A stretch of DNA of 38,983 nucleotides, taken from the NCBI GenBank assembly GCA_031269875.1, contig JAISYM010000004.1, positions 1-38,983 on the forward strand. Direction: 5' to 3'. The notes below the pieces were generated by a model. It worked only from the letters and a program-made list of their open reading frames with translations. It was not told where the DNA came from and did not search any database. Source of the stretch: Synergistaceae bacterium (GTDB lineage Bacteria > Synergistota > Synergistia > Synergistales > Synergistaceae). Positions 30,577 through 38,842 of this stretch are shown here, in pieces (positions within the stretch are counted from its first letter, which is position 1; each line of letters begins with the position of its first letter). Position numbers and translations under genes: made by a program.

Positions 30577-31998
30577 TTGGATCAAAATCCAGAGACAGCA
30601 GAGGAATCGAGCGTATCTAAAGAGGCTGTATTTCGCATGAGAATATCCGACGACGCCCTGACCTGCGAGATGCTGTATATCCCTCCGGAAGGCGACGTTC
30701 CCGTCCCCACGGTGGAGCGCGTAAAGGGAGAGATGAACTCTAAGGGCGTCGTCTTTGGGCATGACGAGGATGCCATAAAAAATATGATCGGGGCGCCTGC
30801 CGCAAGACAGTGGGTAGTCACTGCCAAGGGCGATCCGCCGGAAAACGGCAAGGACGCGAAAATCGATTACAAGGTAGATTTAAATATCTTAAAACCTCGA
30901 ACCGTCGGGGACAAGGTCGATCTTAAAGAGCTGGGCGCCGTCATCAACGTCACTAAAGGGCAGCTGATAGCGGAGAAGATCCCTGCCTTCAAGGGCAAAG
31001 AGGGCACCAGTGTTATGGGCAGAAAGATAAGCGTGTACACGGGAAAAGATAAAAATCTGCCAACCGGCAAGGGTATACGGCTCTCCGAGGACAAGATGCG
31101 GCTTTTCGCCGATTGCGACGGAAATTTATACATTAAAAACCAAACGCTTGCGGTCAACCCCACGTTCGAGGTAAAAGGAGACGTGGATTACAGCGTTGGC
31201 AATATTGATTTTATCGGGCCCGTAACTGTAATGGGCAGCGTTCGTGACGGATTCGAGGTGTCGAGCGGAAACGAACTCCGCATAAACGGCGTCGTTGAGG
31301 GCGCCACACTGAAATCCGAGGCCGACATGGTGATAAAGACCGGTGTTCGCGGTACCGGTAAGGCGAAGCTCATGGCAAAGGGCAACATGATTACCAGCTA
31401 CATCGATCAGGCGTTCGTGCGCTCGGAGCGCAGCGTGAAGGTCTCGGACATCATTCTTAACTGCGATGTGGGAGCGAGATTCGACGTTGTGGTCGGCGGG
31501 GGGAAGAAGGGGCAGATTGTCGGCGGGAAAATCGCCGCCGGCAGCGAGGTCGTCTGTGAAATACTCGGAAGCGAGATGGAACCGAAGACTGACGTGACGG
31601 TTGGGCAGCTTCCGGAGATTATAGAGGAGCGCAAGCAGATACTGGAGAACCTGAAGCAGTATGAGGCCCAGCTTGAGAAAATAGACGCAAATATCGATTT
31701 TCTGAAAGATATTCAGAGAACCGGAGAGCTCAAACCCGACAAGCAGGAACTCCTGGCGAAGATAACCAAGGCGAAGTTTCAGATCAAGGCGCAATACAGC
31801 GTCGCGCGTGAGCGCATGGGCGAACTTGAGAAGGATGCGGACGAGCACAGGCTGGACGGTTGTGTTCGCGTGAGGAATATATGTTATCCCGGAGTGCTGA
31901 TTACGATAAGGGGCGTCCGTTACATGGTGAAGGAGAAACTGCGGTTTGTGAAATTCGCGTACGAGGATGGGGAGATAAAGATAAAGTCGTTCGAATAG
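30577..31998 (+). CDS. FapA-family (DUF342) protein
   Basis: The 473-residue product has the DUF342/FapA layout. An N-terminal domain is followed by a glycine-rich right-handed beta-helix (about residues 195-330; KGDVDYSVGNIDF, VMGSVRDGFEV, INGVVEGATL). A long coiled coil (ERKQILENLKQYEAQLEKID) and a small beta domain at the end complete it. Members often lie beside flagellar or chemotaxis genes and are linked to flagellar assembly or placement in some bacteria, but the biochemical role is unclear. The TTG start has GAGGGGGGA about 8 bases upstream. It follows fliA by 28 bases and is probably in the same transcript. Confidence 0.87.
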   Translation: MDQNPETAEESSVSKEAVFRMRISDDALTCEMLYIPPEGDVPVPTVERVKGEMNSKGVVFGHDEDAIKNMIGAPAARQWVVTAKGDPPENGKDAKIDYKVDLNILKPRTVGDKVDLKELGAVINVTKGQLIAEKIPAFKGKEGTSVMGRKISVYTGKDKNLPTGKGIRLSEDKMRLFADCDGNLYIKNQTLAVNPTFEVKGDVDYSVGNIDFIGPVTVMGSVRDGFEVSSGNELRINGVVEGATLKSEADMVIKTGVRGTGKAKLMAKGNMITSYIDQAFVRSERSVKVSDIILNCDVGARFDVVVGGGKKGQIVGGKIAAGSEVVCEILGSEMEPKTDVTVGQLPEIIEERKQILENLKQYEAQLEKIDANIDFLKDIQRTGELKPDKQELLAKITKAKFQIKAQYSVARERMGELEKDADEHRLDGCVRVRNICYPGVLITIRGVRYMVKEKLRFVKFAYEDGEIKIKSFE

Positions 31999-32113
31999 GA
32001 TCGCGGGGCGTCAGATGAAGAATGATGTTTCATTTGGTGTACGCTCGAACTTATTTTAGCGCTTTACCCTTTATGCCTTTGATTTTAAACTGCAATAAGA
32101 GGAGGCGTTTTTC

Positions 32114-32431
32114 GTGTTGAGGCCGATAGATTCCAACCTCTCTATTTTAAACAGCGAGCAGAGAGCGAATCAGATACGGGATCCGAGCGCGCATCACGTT
32201 CAGACCCTTCAGCAGGACGAAATAGCAAAGAAAGTGGAACATGAAAAACAGTCTGTGCAACAAACGGACAAGGCGGATGAAGACGTCAAGATCAAAGAGC
32301 GGAGGGACGAGAGGGGAAAAGGCGAGAGCCGCGGCAAGAAAAAGCGGGATTTCTCATCTGGGGCGAATGCTCCCGATGAGGAGACAGGCGCGGAAACTCA
32401 TTCGGCCGGCGGGCTGAACTTTTTGGCGTAA
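32114..32431 (+). CDS. Small charged hypothetical protein
   Basis: I do not recognise this 105-residue protein. It is hydrophilic and rich in Lys, Glu, Asp and Gln. The middle is helical and probably disordered (QQTDKADEDVKIKERRDERG), and the tail GGLNFLA is hydrophobic. No signal peptide or membrane segment is seen. A good GAGGAGG ribosome-binding site precedes the GTG start, which supports a real gene. It lies where B. subtilis has swrB after sigD, but there is no visible resemblance. Confidence 0.65.
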   Translation: MLRPIDSNLSILNSEQRANQIRDPSAHHVQTLQQDEIAKKVEHEKQSVQQTDKADEDVKIKERRDERGKGESRGKKKRDFSSGANAPDEETGAETHSAGGLNFLA

Positions 32432-32459
32432 ACAACGAAGATCACGGAGATGGTAGGAA

Positions 32460-33011
32460 GTGGCGGAAAAAAAGCTCCTTTTGGGATATTTGACGATAGA
32501 GGCAAAGGAAAATTTTTTCAGAGGGGCTGCTCTCGTCACCGACACGAGAGGTATACCGGTTGATTTTCGGTATACTGAGCCGGTCAGACCGACTAAGCTG
32601 GAGCGCATCCTATATGGGGGAGCCCTCGACGTATATCTTCGCGAGGAAGTAATTTTGGAAAACCTCTTGAACGCCGTGGAAATGAGTCCGTCATTATGGC
32701 TGGTCGACAGCGGCGAGCTGATCCAGCCTGTGCAAAAACTCACAAAACTCCAGGCGGTCACGATAGACGCGACTCAGCGGTCGCCGCTTGAGGCCAGCGG
32801 TAAGTACGAGTCTACGCCGGAAGACGGGGTTTTCATCTTTCAGGCCGACAATATAAGCTCTCCGTTCAGGCTGTCCGTATCGCAGGAGAACGTCTCGAAG
32901 ATAGCGCAGATCACCGAATCGCTTACGGCGGCGGCTATGAACATGGAGCTGTTGGAGCCTTTTACTCGCATCGCCAAGGCCTTTGAGGCGGTGTCAGAGT
33001 CGGAGTCCTGA
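32460..33011 (+). CDS. Hypothetical protein (first of a pair)
   Basis: The family of this 183-residue soluble protein is not recognised. It begins LLLGYLTIEAKENFF and contains RGIPVDFRYTEPV and ERILYGGALDVYL. A short Glu/Ser tail ends it. No membrane helix or nucleotide-binding motif is visible. The GTG start has GGTAGG upstream, and codon use resembles the flagellar genes. It lies 28 bases after the charged small protein and 6 bases before the next gene, so the three are probably co-transcribed. Confidence 0.7.
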   Translation: MAEKKLLLGYLTIEAKENFFRGAALVTDTRGIPVDFRYTEPVRPTKLERILYGGALDVYLREEVILENLLNAVEMSPSLWLVDSGELIQPVQKLTKLQAVTIDATQRSPLEASGKYESTPEDGVFIFQADNISSPFRLSVSQENVSKIAQITESLTAAAMNMELLEPFTRIAKAFEAVSESES

Positions 33012-33017
33012 TCGCCT

Positions 33018-33647
33018 ATGCCGGATATTCTCTCCGGGTTCTCCGAGATAGGCAGAAAACTCTCCCGTTTATTCCTGGGCCGCATTGTCGTGCGCAGTTT
33101 AGGCGATATTCACAGGACTGAACCGGTCAGGATAATGACGCACTTTCACGCGGTTGGGATAAACCCCATGAGGGCTGAGACGATGGTCCGGCGGGCGCTC
33201 TTTGTCAAGTGGAAGAGTACAAAGGCCGTAAGTTCCGGGAGCCTTCTGGGGGGCAAAATTCTAAAACATTTTAAGGTCAGATCAGTGCGTCTGCCCGTTT
33301 TACACAGGAAAAATATCCGCGGGTGCGGGTTCAATATAAAGGAGCGGGCTGTCGCCAGACGGGCGATGAGGAGGATTGGCCGGACCCCTATAACGCGGAG
33401 GAACAGGGTCCATTTCGTAAAGTCGCTCCCCAAATTTGAGCGCGCGAGCGTACTTGCCCTCTTTTCTCCGATTTTTGGGGAAAAAGTTGTAAAAAGCACG
33501 CTGGATAAGGGTAGCGGAAACCTGCTTTTTTGGTATGATAATGATCGTCCAAAAACAGGAGAGAGGAATCATCTTCTGCTGCTGAGGGTTTTTGGAGAGG
33601 AGGAGCCGTTAAAGTGGGTGTGGTTGCCTGTAAATAAGAAAAAATAA
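33018..33647 (+). CDS. Hypothetical basic protein (second of a pair)
   Basis: This 209-residue product is strongly basic, unlike the acidic proteins around it, and has many Arg/Lys clusters (RRAMRRIGRTPITRRNR, VNKKK at the end). No known domain is recognised. The spacing of 6 bases after the upstream stop suggests one operon with it. The basic charge could mean nucleic-acid or membrane contact, but this is speculation. Three large antisense ORFs overlap it and look like shadows. Confidence 0.62.
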   Translation: MPDILSGFSEIGRKLSRLFLGRIVVRSLGDIHRTEPVRIMTHFHAVGINPMRAETMVRRALFVKWKSTKAVSSGSLLGGKILKHFKVRSVRLPVLHRKNIRGCGFNIKERAVARRAMRRIGRTPITRRNRVHFVKSLPKFERASVLALFSPIFGEKVVKSTLDKGSGNLLFWYDNDRPKTGERNHLLLLRVFGEEEPLKWVWLPVNKKK

Positions 33648-33719
33648 TGGTCGGACGTGTGTTTTCATTGTTTTATTGGCGTTTTTTATTTAAAAACTAA
33701 CTGGAGGTATGAAGCACCT

Positions 33720-34121
33720 ATGGCAGATGAAAAGACGGCGGTTCCCGCCGTGGGGGTGGGCGACGTTCTCACCGGAACGGTAGAGCATATCGCCGCGTAT
33801 GGCGCCTTTATAAGGTTGGAGGGCGGACAGAAGGCGATGATTCACATATCGGAGCTGTCCTATAACTTTGTCAAGAAAGTGGAGGACGTTCTCTCTCCGT
33901 CCCAGGAAATAACGGCGAAGGTCATCAAAATTGATGAAAAGGGACGGATTGACCTTTCGATAAAAGCGCTGCAGGTAAAAGAGCAGCGGCCGGTCCGCCG
34001 GGAAGAAGATTTCGAAAAAAAACTGACCTCCTTCATGAAGCAGAGCGACGAAAAAATTGCCGACTTGAACAACAAAGCGAAGGAATCCAGGGGCGGCAAG
34101 AGGCGGCCGGGCAAGAAGTGA
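33720..34121 (+). CDS. S1 RNA-binding domain protein
   Basis: The 133-residue product has one S1 (OB-fold) domain at about residues 10-80: VGDVLTGTVEHIAAYGAFIRLEG, split as VGDVLTGTVEHI and YGAFIRL, then KAMIHISELS and DEKGRIDLSIKAL. A basic Lys/Arg tail follows (GGKRRPGKK). Its size and layout resemble YabR/GSP13-type proteins that bind RNA or ribosomes. ATG 33720 is preferred to upstream codons, with GGAGG at 33703-33707. The spacing is long (12 bases). Confidence 0.9.
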   Translation: MADEKTAVPAVGVGDVLTGTVEHIAAYGAFIRLEGGQKAMIHISELSYNFVKKVEDVLSPSQEITAKVIKIDEKGRIDLSIKALQVKEQRPVRREEDFEKKLTSFMKQSDEKIADLNNKAKESRGGKRRPGKK

Positions 34122-34144
34122 GAAAAAACAGCGAGAATAAATGA

Positions 34145-34720
34145 ATGCCCGGGGCTTACCGCTCTCCGCCTTCGGTATTTTTTTCACGTTTTCGCGGTGC
34201 CGACGCCGCTGTTTTGGGTGATAAGAAAGACGGCTTCTCGACGAGTTTGATCATAGGAGCGGCGCGCCGGTGCCGTTGGGGTTTCCCTCAGGTTTTGGCT
34301 TGCGAGTCTCTGAAGCGCATGAAACCGTTTCCGACCTCCTTCTGGCTCGTCTGTCCATTTCTTCTCCGCGTTTTGGGAAAGTTGGAGTCAGACGGCGGCG
34401 TTTCGGAGCTGCGGCGAAACTCGCTTGGCGCGGAGAAAGATTGGAGGAAGTATCACGTCTTGCACGCGCTGCTCCGGATGTCTATGATGAGCCAGGCGGA
34501 GAGGGCGTATCTGCGAAAGAGGAGGAGATCTCTTTACCGCGCGATTTGCGCTCGTGGGGTTGGCGGCGCTATTTACACAAGGGATCCTATAGCGGTCAAG
34601 TGTCTGCACCTTCAAGCGGCTTCGTTTATCGCGCTTGGCCGTCATCCGATGTCAGGCTGGCTGTCAAGCAATGTTTCCGAGTGGGAATGCAGCTCAGCGC
34701 TGTGCGGCGGCGCTTTGTGA
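34145..34720 (+). CDS. DUF501 domain-containing protein
   Basis: The 191-residue product matches my memory of DUF501. It has ARRCRWGFPQVL, PFPTSFWLVCP, KLESDGGVSEL and a C-terminal GVGGAIYTRDPIAVKCLHLQ (one span of 20 residues) with a PMSGWL end. Several Cys and His residues recur (C-x-W/Y, WLVCP, VKCLH), which may bind metal. The function is unknown. In other bacteria it often neighbours exopolyphosphatase genes, but none is seen here. The ribosome-binding site before ATG 34145 is weak. Confidence 0.78.
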   Translation: MPGAYRSPPSVFFSRFRGADAAVLGDKKDGFSTSLIIGAARRCRWGFPQVLACESLKRMKPFPTSFWLVCPFLLRVLGKLESDGGVSELRRNSLGAEKDWRKYHVLHALLRMSMMSQAERAYLRKRRRSLYRAICARGVGGAIYTRDPIAVKCLHLQAASFIALGRHPMSGWLSSNVSEWECSSALCGGAL

Positions 34721-34724
34721 GTCG

Positions 34725-35612
34725 ATGGGGGCGATGATATTGAAGTGCGTGTGGTTTGTGTTTCTCGTTGTGGGTGTCCTCTCCTTTTTGATTTTTGGCG
34801 TTCGGGAAGGGTACGCCGCCTACGGCGGTAAAGACGCCATTTTCAGATCGAAAGTCGGCCTGTTTGACGTTTACACGCTCCCGGAAAGGCAGTCGGAGGG
34901 AAACGTATCCATATTAATCGGCGCCTCCTCGCGGGATATCGATGAATATATCCCAACAGGCGCTTATCCGACCGCCGTGAACGCTTTTGCCGTAAAGACG
35001 CCGGACGGTGTGATTTTGATAGACACTGGCCTGGGCCAAAATCTTGCCCTTAACCTCAAGAGCGTCGGGCTGTCGCCGGAGGACATCGACTCCGTGCTGA
35101 TAACGCACAGCCACGGTGACCATATAGGAGGACTCTTAAAGGACGGAGCGCCGGCATTCCCGAACGCGAAGGTCTATATCTCCGCCGCCGAGTTTGAATG
35201 GTCCCATCAGGTCAGGCGGAGTCTTTTAGGTTATGAGGGCCGAGTGAACCGCTTTACCCCGGGAGGTCTCGATGATTCCGGTACCGAGCTTATGAAAGGG
35301 ATAAGGGCGATAGCCGCGTACGGGCACACCCCCGGTCATACGCTGTTTATGATAGAGTCCGCTGAAGAACGTCTGCTGGTGTGGGGCGACCTGACCCACG
35401 CCATAACTATACAGGCGCCTCGCCCGGATATTTCCGTAACATACGACTCGGATCCACTCCAGGCAGCGGCGGCCAGAAAAGAAGTGCTGAAGTTCGCGGC
35501 GGAAACGTCGACACCTATCGCCGGAATGCACATCGCTTATCCCGGTATCGGAAAAATCGAACCGGATTCCAAGCGGGCGGGGAGCTATAAATTTGTCCCG
35601 TCTTCGGAATAG
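34725..35612 (+). CDS. Exported metallo-beta-lactamase-fold hydrolase
   Basis: The 295-residue product has an N-terminal hydrophobic leader (ILKCVWFVFLVVGVLSFLIF), so it is exported or membrane-anchored. The MBL-fold metal site is intact: THSHGDHIGG (H128, H130, D132, H133), then YGHTPGHT and the later WGDLTHA. The substrate is unknown; related proteins include lactonases and other hydrolases. ATG 34725 or ATG 34734 (with GGGGG just before it) are both possible. Longer versions would overlap the DUF501 gene and lose the clean signal peptide. Confidence 0.85.
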   Translation: MGAMILKCVWFVFLVVGVLSFLIFGVREGYAAYGGKDAIFRSKVGLFDVYTLPERQSEGNVSILIGASSRDIDEYIPTGAYPTAVNAFAVKTPDGVILIDTGLGQNLALNLKSVGLSPEDIDSVLITHSHGDHIGGLLKDGAPAFPNAKVYISAAEFEWSHQVRRSLLGYEGRVNRFTPGGLDDSGTELMKGIRAIAAYGHTPGHTLFMIESAEERLLVWGDLTHAITIQAPRPDISVTYDSDPLQAAAARKEVLKFAAETSTPIAGMHIAYPGIGKIEPDSKRAGSYKFVPSSE

Positions 35613-35633
35613 ACGCTTCTTTCTTTAAGACTA

Positions 35634-36542
35634 ATGAACATCCAGAAAACAGCGAAGACAGAGGGTGAAAAAATGCTTCTTTTCGGGGGCAGATCGCTTG
35701 TCTTTGGCAGGACGTTGGTCATGGGAATTTTAAACATGACCGCGGACTCATTTTACGGGCCGAGCAGATTGTCGACCGCAGGGGACGCGCTGGAGCGAGC
35801 CAAACTTATGGCCAGCGACGGCGCCGATATTATAGATATCGGCGCGGAGTCCACGCGGCCCGGTTCTCAGGCGGCGCCGGCCGATTATGAAATTGCCGCC
35901 CTCATTCCGGCGATAGAGGCGATCAGAAGCGAGCTGCCTCAAATCCCTATTTCGGTCGACACGAGAAGGGCAAAAACGGCCCGACTCTCTCTCGATGCCG
36001 GCGCCGACATCATAAACGACGTCTCCGGCCTCGATCTGCCCGATGAATCGGAGGAGATGATAAAACTCGCGGCCGGAAGCGGAGCGCCTTATATATTGAC
36101 GCACACCAAAGGGACGCCCGATATAATGCAGAAAGACGTGTACTATGAGAATTTCTGGGAGGAACTCATCGATTTTTTCGGGAAAAAACTTGATTTGCTC
36201 TCGAAATCGGGGGTATCTATGGATAGAATTATACTAGATCCGGGCGTTGGGTTCGGAAAGAGGAGAGACGACAATATCGAGATAGTGGCTAACATGAGCG
36301 AATTAAAAAAATTCGGTCTGCCGGTTTTAATCGGCGTGTCCCGCAAGGGTTTCATCGGCAGGATTTATCAACTTGCCGGGTTAGAGTCGCAAACGCGGCC
36401 GGAAGACTGCCTTGAGGGGACTCTTGCCATTACGGCTCTATGTGCCGTGGATGGCATCGATATAGTGAGGGTACATGACGTGAAGGAAAACAGGCTCGTT
36501 GTCGAAGTGGCCGACTCGATACGGAGATTCAGGCATGAGTAG
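35634..36542 (+). CDS. folP: Dihydropteroate synthase FolP
   Basis: FolP joins p-aminobenzoate to the pterin pyrophosphate in folate synthesis and is the sulfonamide target. The 302-residue product has the two family signatures: MGILNMTADSF and DIGAESTRPGS. It also has DPGVGFGKRRDDN and LIGVSRKGFIG. An in-frame ATG at 35673 (MLLFGG) is a possible shorter start. The end overlaps folK by 8 bases, so the two are coupled. Confidence 0.96.
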   Translation: MNIQKTAKTEGEKMLLFGGRSLVFGRTLVMGILNMTADSFYGPSRLSTAGDALERAKLMASDGADIIDIGAESTRPGSQAAPADYEIAALIPAIEAIRSELPQIPISVDTRRAKTARLSLDAGADIINDVSGLDLPDESEEMIKLAAGSGAPYILTHTKGTPDIMQKDVYYENFWEELIDFFGKKLDLLSKSGVSMDRIILDPGVGFGKRRDDNIEIVANMSELKKFGLPVLIGVSRKGFIGRIYQLAGLESQTRPEDCLEGTLAITALCAVDGIDIVRVHDVKENRLVVEVADSIRRFRHE

Positions 36543-37026
36543 GGCAGCACTCGCTCTCGGCGCTAACGTGGGTGACTGCCTTGGCGCGCTCCGTACTGCG
36601 GCTGAGCTCATTTCACTGAGAATAGGGGCTGTCACCTCGAAGAGCCGTGTATACGAGACCGTTCCGTGGGGCAGGACGAATCAGTCTAATTTCCTTAACG
36701 CTTGCGTTGTGGTGGAGACTGAGCTCTCCCCGTTCGATCTTTTGGGAGAGGTAAAGACTATGGAGCGCGAGATGGGCAGGGTCGAGCGGGCTCACTGGGG
36801 GCCGCGTGAGATCGACATAGACATTATTTTTTACGATGATCTGCTCTTAGACGATCCGAAGCTGAAAATACCGCATCCTCTCATGGAGATGAGGGGCTTT
36901 GTCATGGTGCCTCTCGCCGAGGTCGCGCCAGACTGGAAGCACCCGATATATGGCTGGACGGTCGCGGAGTTTTTAGACGGTATGAACAGAGATGGCATTA
37001 CATTGATGGAGTCGTATGAGTTTTAA
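36535..37026 (+). CDS. folK: HPPK, 2-amino-4-hydroxy-6-hydroxymethyldihydropteridine pyrophosphokinase FolK
   Basis: FolK makes the pyrophosphorylated pterin that FolP uses. The 163-residue product has LALGANVGD at the N-terminus, the PWGRTNQSNFLNA loop, GPREIDIDIIFYDD with the metal-binding aspartates, and IPHPLMEMRGFVMVPL. ATG 36535 lies inside the end of folP. The end overlaps the radical SAM gene by 11 bases. Other folate genes (folE, folB) are not in the window. Confidence 0.96.
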   Translation: MSRAALALGANVGDCLGALRTAAELISLRIGAVTSKSRVYETVPWGRTNQSNFLNACVVVETELSPFDLLGEVKTMEREMGRVERAHWGPREIDIDIIFYDDLLLDDPKLKIPHPLMEMRGFVMVPLAEVAPDWKHPIYGWTVAEFLDGMNRDGITLMESYEF

Positions 37027-38836
37027 GAATATTCACGGTTCCGCGCCCCCGTCACCTTCGTTCCTTCCGATTACGAAAAAAGAGATGGCTGCTCTGGGAT
37101 GGGACGAGATTGATTTTCTCCTCATAACCGGCGACGCTTATGTAGATCACCCAACCTTCGGACATGCCGTGATAGGCAGGCTCCTGGAGTCGTTGGGTTA
37201 TAAGGTCGGGATCGTGCCACAGCCTGATTGGCGCTCCGTCGATGATTTCGCCCGCTTGGGACGCCCGCGCGTGGCTGTTCTGGTAACCGCCGGAAATTTG
37301 GACTCGATGTTGTCCAACTACTCATCGCCCGGGAAAAGAAGGCGCAAGGACGCTTATTCTCCGGGCGGGCAGCCCGATTTGAGGCCGGACAGGGCCACGG
37401 TAGTGTACTGCAACAGGATAAGGGAACTTTGGAAGGATGTCCCCCTTATAATAGGCGGTCTGGAAGCCAGCCTTCGGAGGGTGGCGCACTACGATTACTG
37501 GTCGGATAACGTCCGCAGGTCGATTTTAGCGGACAGCAGGGCGGATCTCCTCATATACGGAATGGCCGAAACAGCCCTCAGGATGGTAGCGTCAAGACTC
37601 GCGTCCGGAGAGGAGATAGGCTCGGTGCGCGATGTTCGGGGAACCTGCTGGAAAACCCACGACGCGTCGTCCATCGCAAACTCGCTCGAACTGCCGCCCT
37701 TTGATGTGGTAAGCGGTGACAAAAAGGCCTTCGCGGAGGCGTTTGGGATATTTTACAGGGAGCAGAATTTCGCTAATGGACGGATTCTCATTCAGGACAA
37801 CGGCCCATGGATTGTCGCGCACAACCCTCCCGCGCCACCGCTTTCTGTCGAGGAAATGGACATGATATATGACCTTCCGTACGTAAGGCGGCCGCACCCG
37901 TCTTACGAGGGCAGGGAAATTCCGGCTTTTAATGAGGTGTCGTTCAGTCTGACAAGCCACAGGGGCTGTTTCGGGGAGTGTGCCTTTTGCGCTATAGCCT
38001 CGCACCAGGGCAGGGTGATACAGCCTCGCAGCGCGCAGAGCGTTCTCCGTGAGGCAAAGGCGCTCGTCCGTATGCCAGGCTTCAAGGGATATATTCACGA
38101 TGTTGGCGGTCCAACCGCTAATTTCAGAAACTCTCAGTGCAAAAAAGCTGTCATCGAGGGCCCGTGCCGAGGAAAATCCTGTCTTTATCCGAAGCCGTGC
38201 GAATATCTTCAAACGAGTCACGGGGATTATTTGGAGCTTCTGAGGGACGTAAGGGCGCTTAAGGGCGTTAAGAAGGTCTTTGTGCGTTCGGGACTGCGAT
38301 ATGACTATCTGCTTGCCGACCCCAAATGGCCCGTCTTTTTGGAGGAACTTTGCGCGCATCACGTGAGCGGTCAGCTGAAAATAGCGCCGGAACACGTCTC
38401 CAAGGATGTTCTCCGGCTAATGAGGAAGCCTTCCGGGGAGATCACCGGTAAATTCATCAGGGCCTACCGTGAGATGAACAGACGCATACGAAAGGATCAA
38501 TTTCTCGTCCCGTATTTCATGTCGGCTCATCCTGGCTGCGGCTTGGAGGATGCCCTGAAGCTGGCTCTATATATCAAGGAGGCAAACCTCCGGCCGGAGC
38601 AGGCGCAGGAGTTTACCCCGACGCCCGGAACGATCGCGTCCTGCATGTATCATACAGGAATCGACCCGTTGACCGGCGAATTTGTCCACGTCCCAAAGGA
38701 TACTGAAGAAAAAAATATGCAGCGCGCGCTCTTGCAATATTGGATGCCGAAGAACCGCCCGATGGTCTTGAAGGCGCTTAGAAAGTTGAATAGACTTGAT
38801 CTCATAGGCGAGTCCGCAAAGTGCCTGATAAAATAA
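37016..38836 (+). CDS. YgiQ-family radical SAM protein
   Basis: The 606-residue product has the YgiQ N-terminal domain (FLLITGDAYVDHPTFG, VPQPDW, GGLEASLRR). The radical SAM core has its 4Fe-4S motif CFGECAFC (C318, C322, C325). Further features include GQLKIAPEH, PYFMSAHPGC and a Cys-rich stretch in the core (NSQCKKAVIEGPCRGKSCL). The reaction catalysed by this family is not established. Length and motifs are complete. It overlaps folK by 11 bases, and element E2 begins about 6 bases after its stop. Confidence 0.93.
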   Translation: MSFKNIHGSAPPSPSFLPITKKEMAALGWDEIDFLLITGDAYVDHPTFGHAVIGRLLESLGYKVGIVPQPDWRSVDDFARLGRPRVAVLVTAGNLDSMLSNYSSPGKRRRKDAYSPGGQPDLRPDRATVVYCNRIRELWKDVPLIIGGLEASLRRVAHYDYWSDNVRRSILADSRADLLIYGMAETALRMVASRLASGEEIGSVRDVRGTCWKTHDASSIANSLELPPFDVVSGDKKAFAEAFGIFYREQNFANGRILIQDNGPWIVAHNPPAPPLSVEEMDMIYDLPYVRRPHPSYEGREIPAFNEVSFSLTSHRGCFGECAFCAIASHQGRVIQPRSAQSVLREAKALVRMPGFKGYIHDVGGPTANFRNSQCKKAVIEGPCRGKSCLYPKPCEYLQTSHGDYLELLRDVRALKGVKKVFVRSGLRYDYLLADPKWPVFLEELCAHHVSGQLKIAPEHVSKDVLRLMRKPSGEITGKFIRAYREMNRRIRKDQFLVPYFMSAHPGCGLEDALKLALYIKEANLRPEQAQEFTPTPGTIASCMYHTGIDPLTGEFVHVPKDTEEKNMQRALLQYWMPKNRPMVLKALRKLNRLDLIGESAKCLIK

Positions 38837-38842
38837 TATGAA

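Noticed and set aside
33709-33783. Short ORF starting at ATG 33709 with a well-spaced GGAGG
   Set aside because: It is only about 24 codons, overlaps the S1-domain gene out of frame and resembles nothing. The S1 gene explains the ribosome-binding site.
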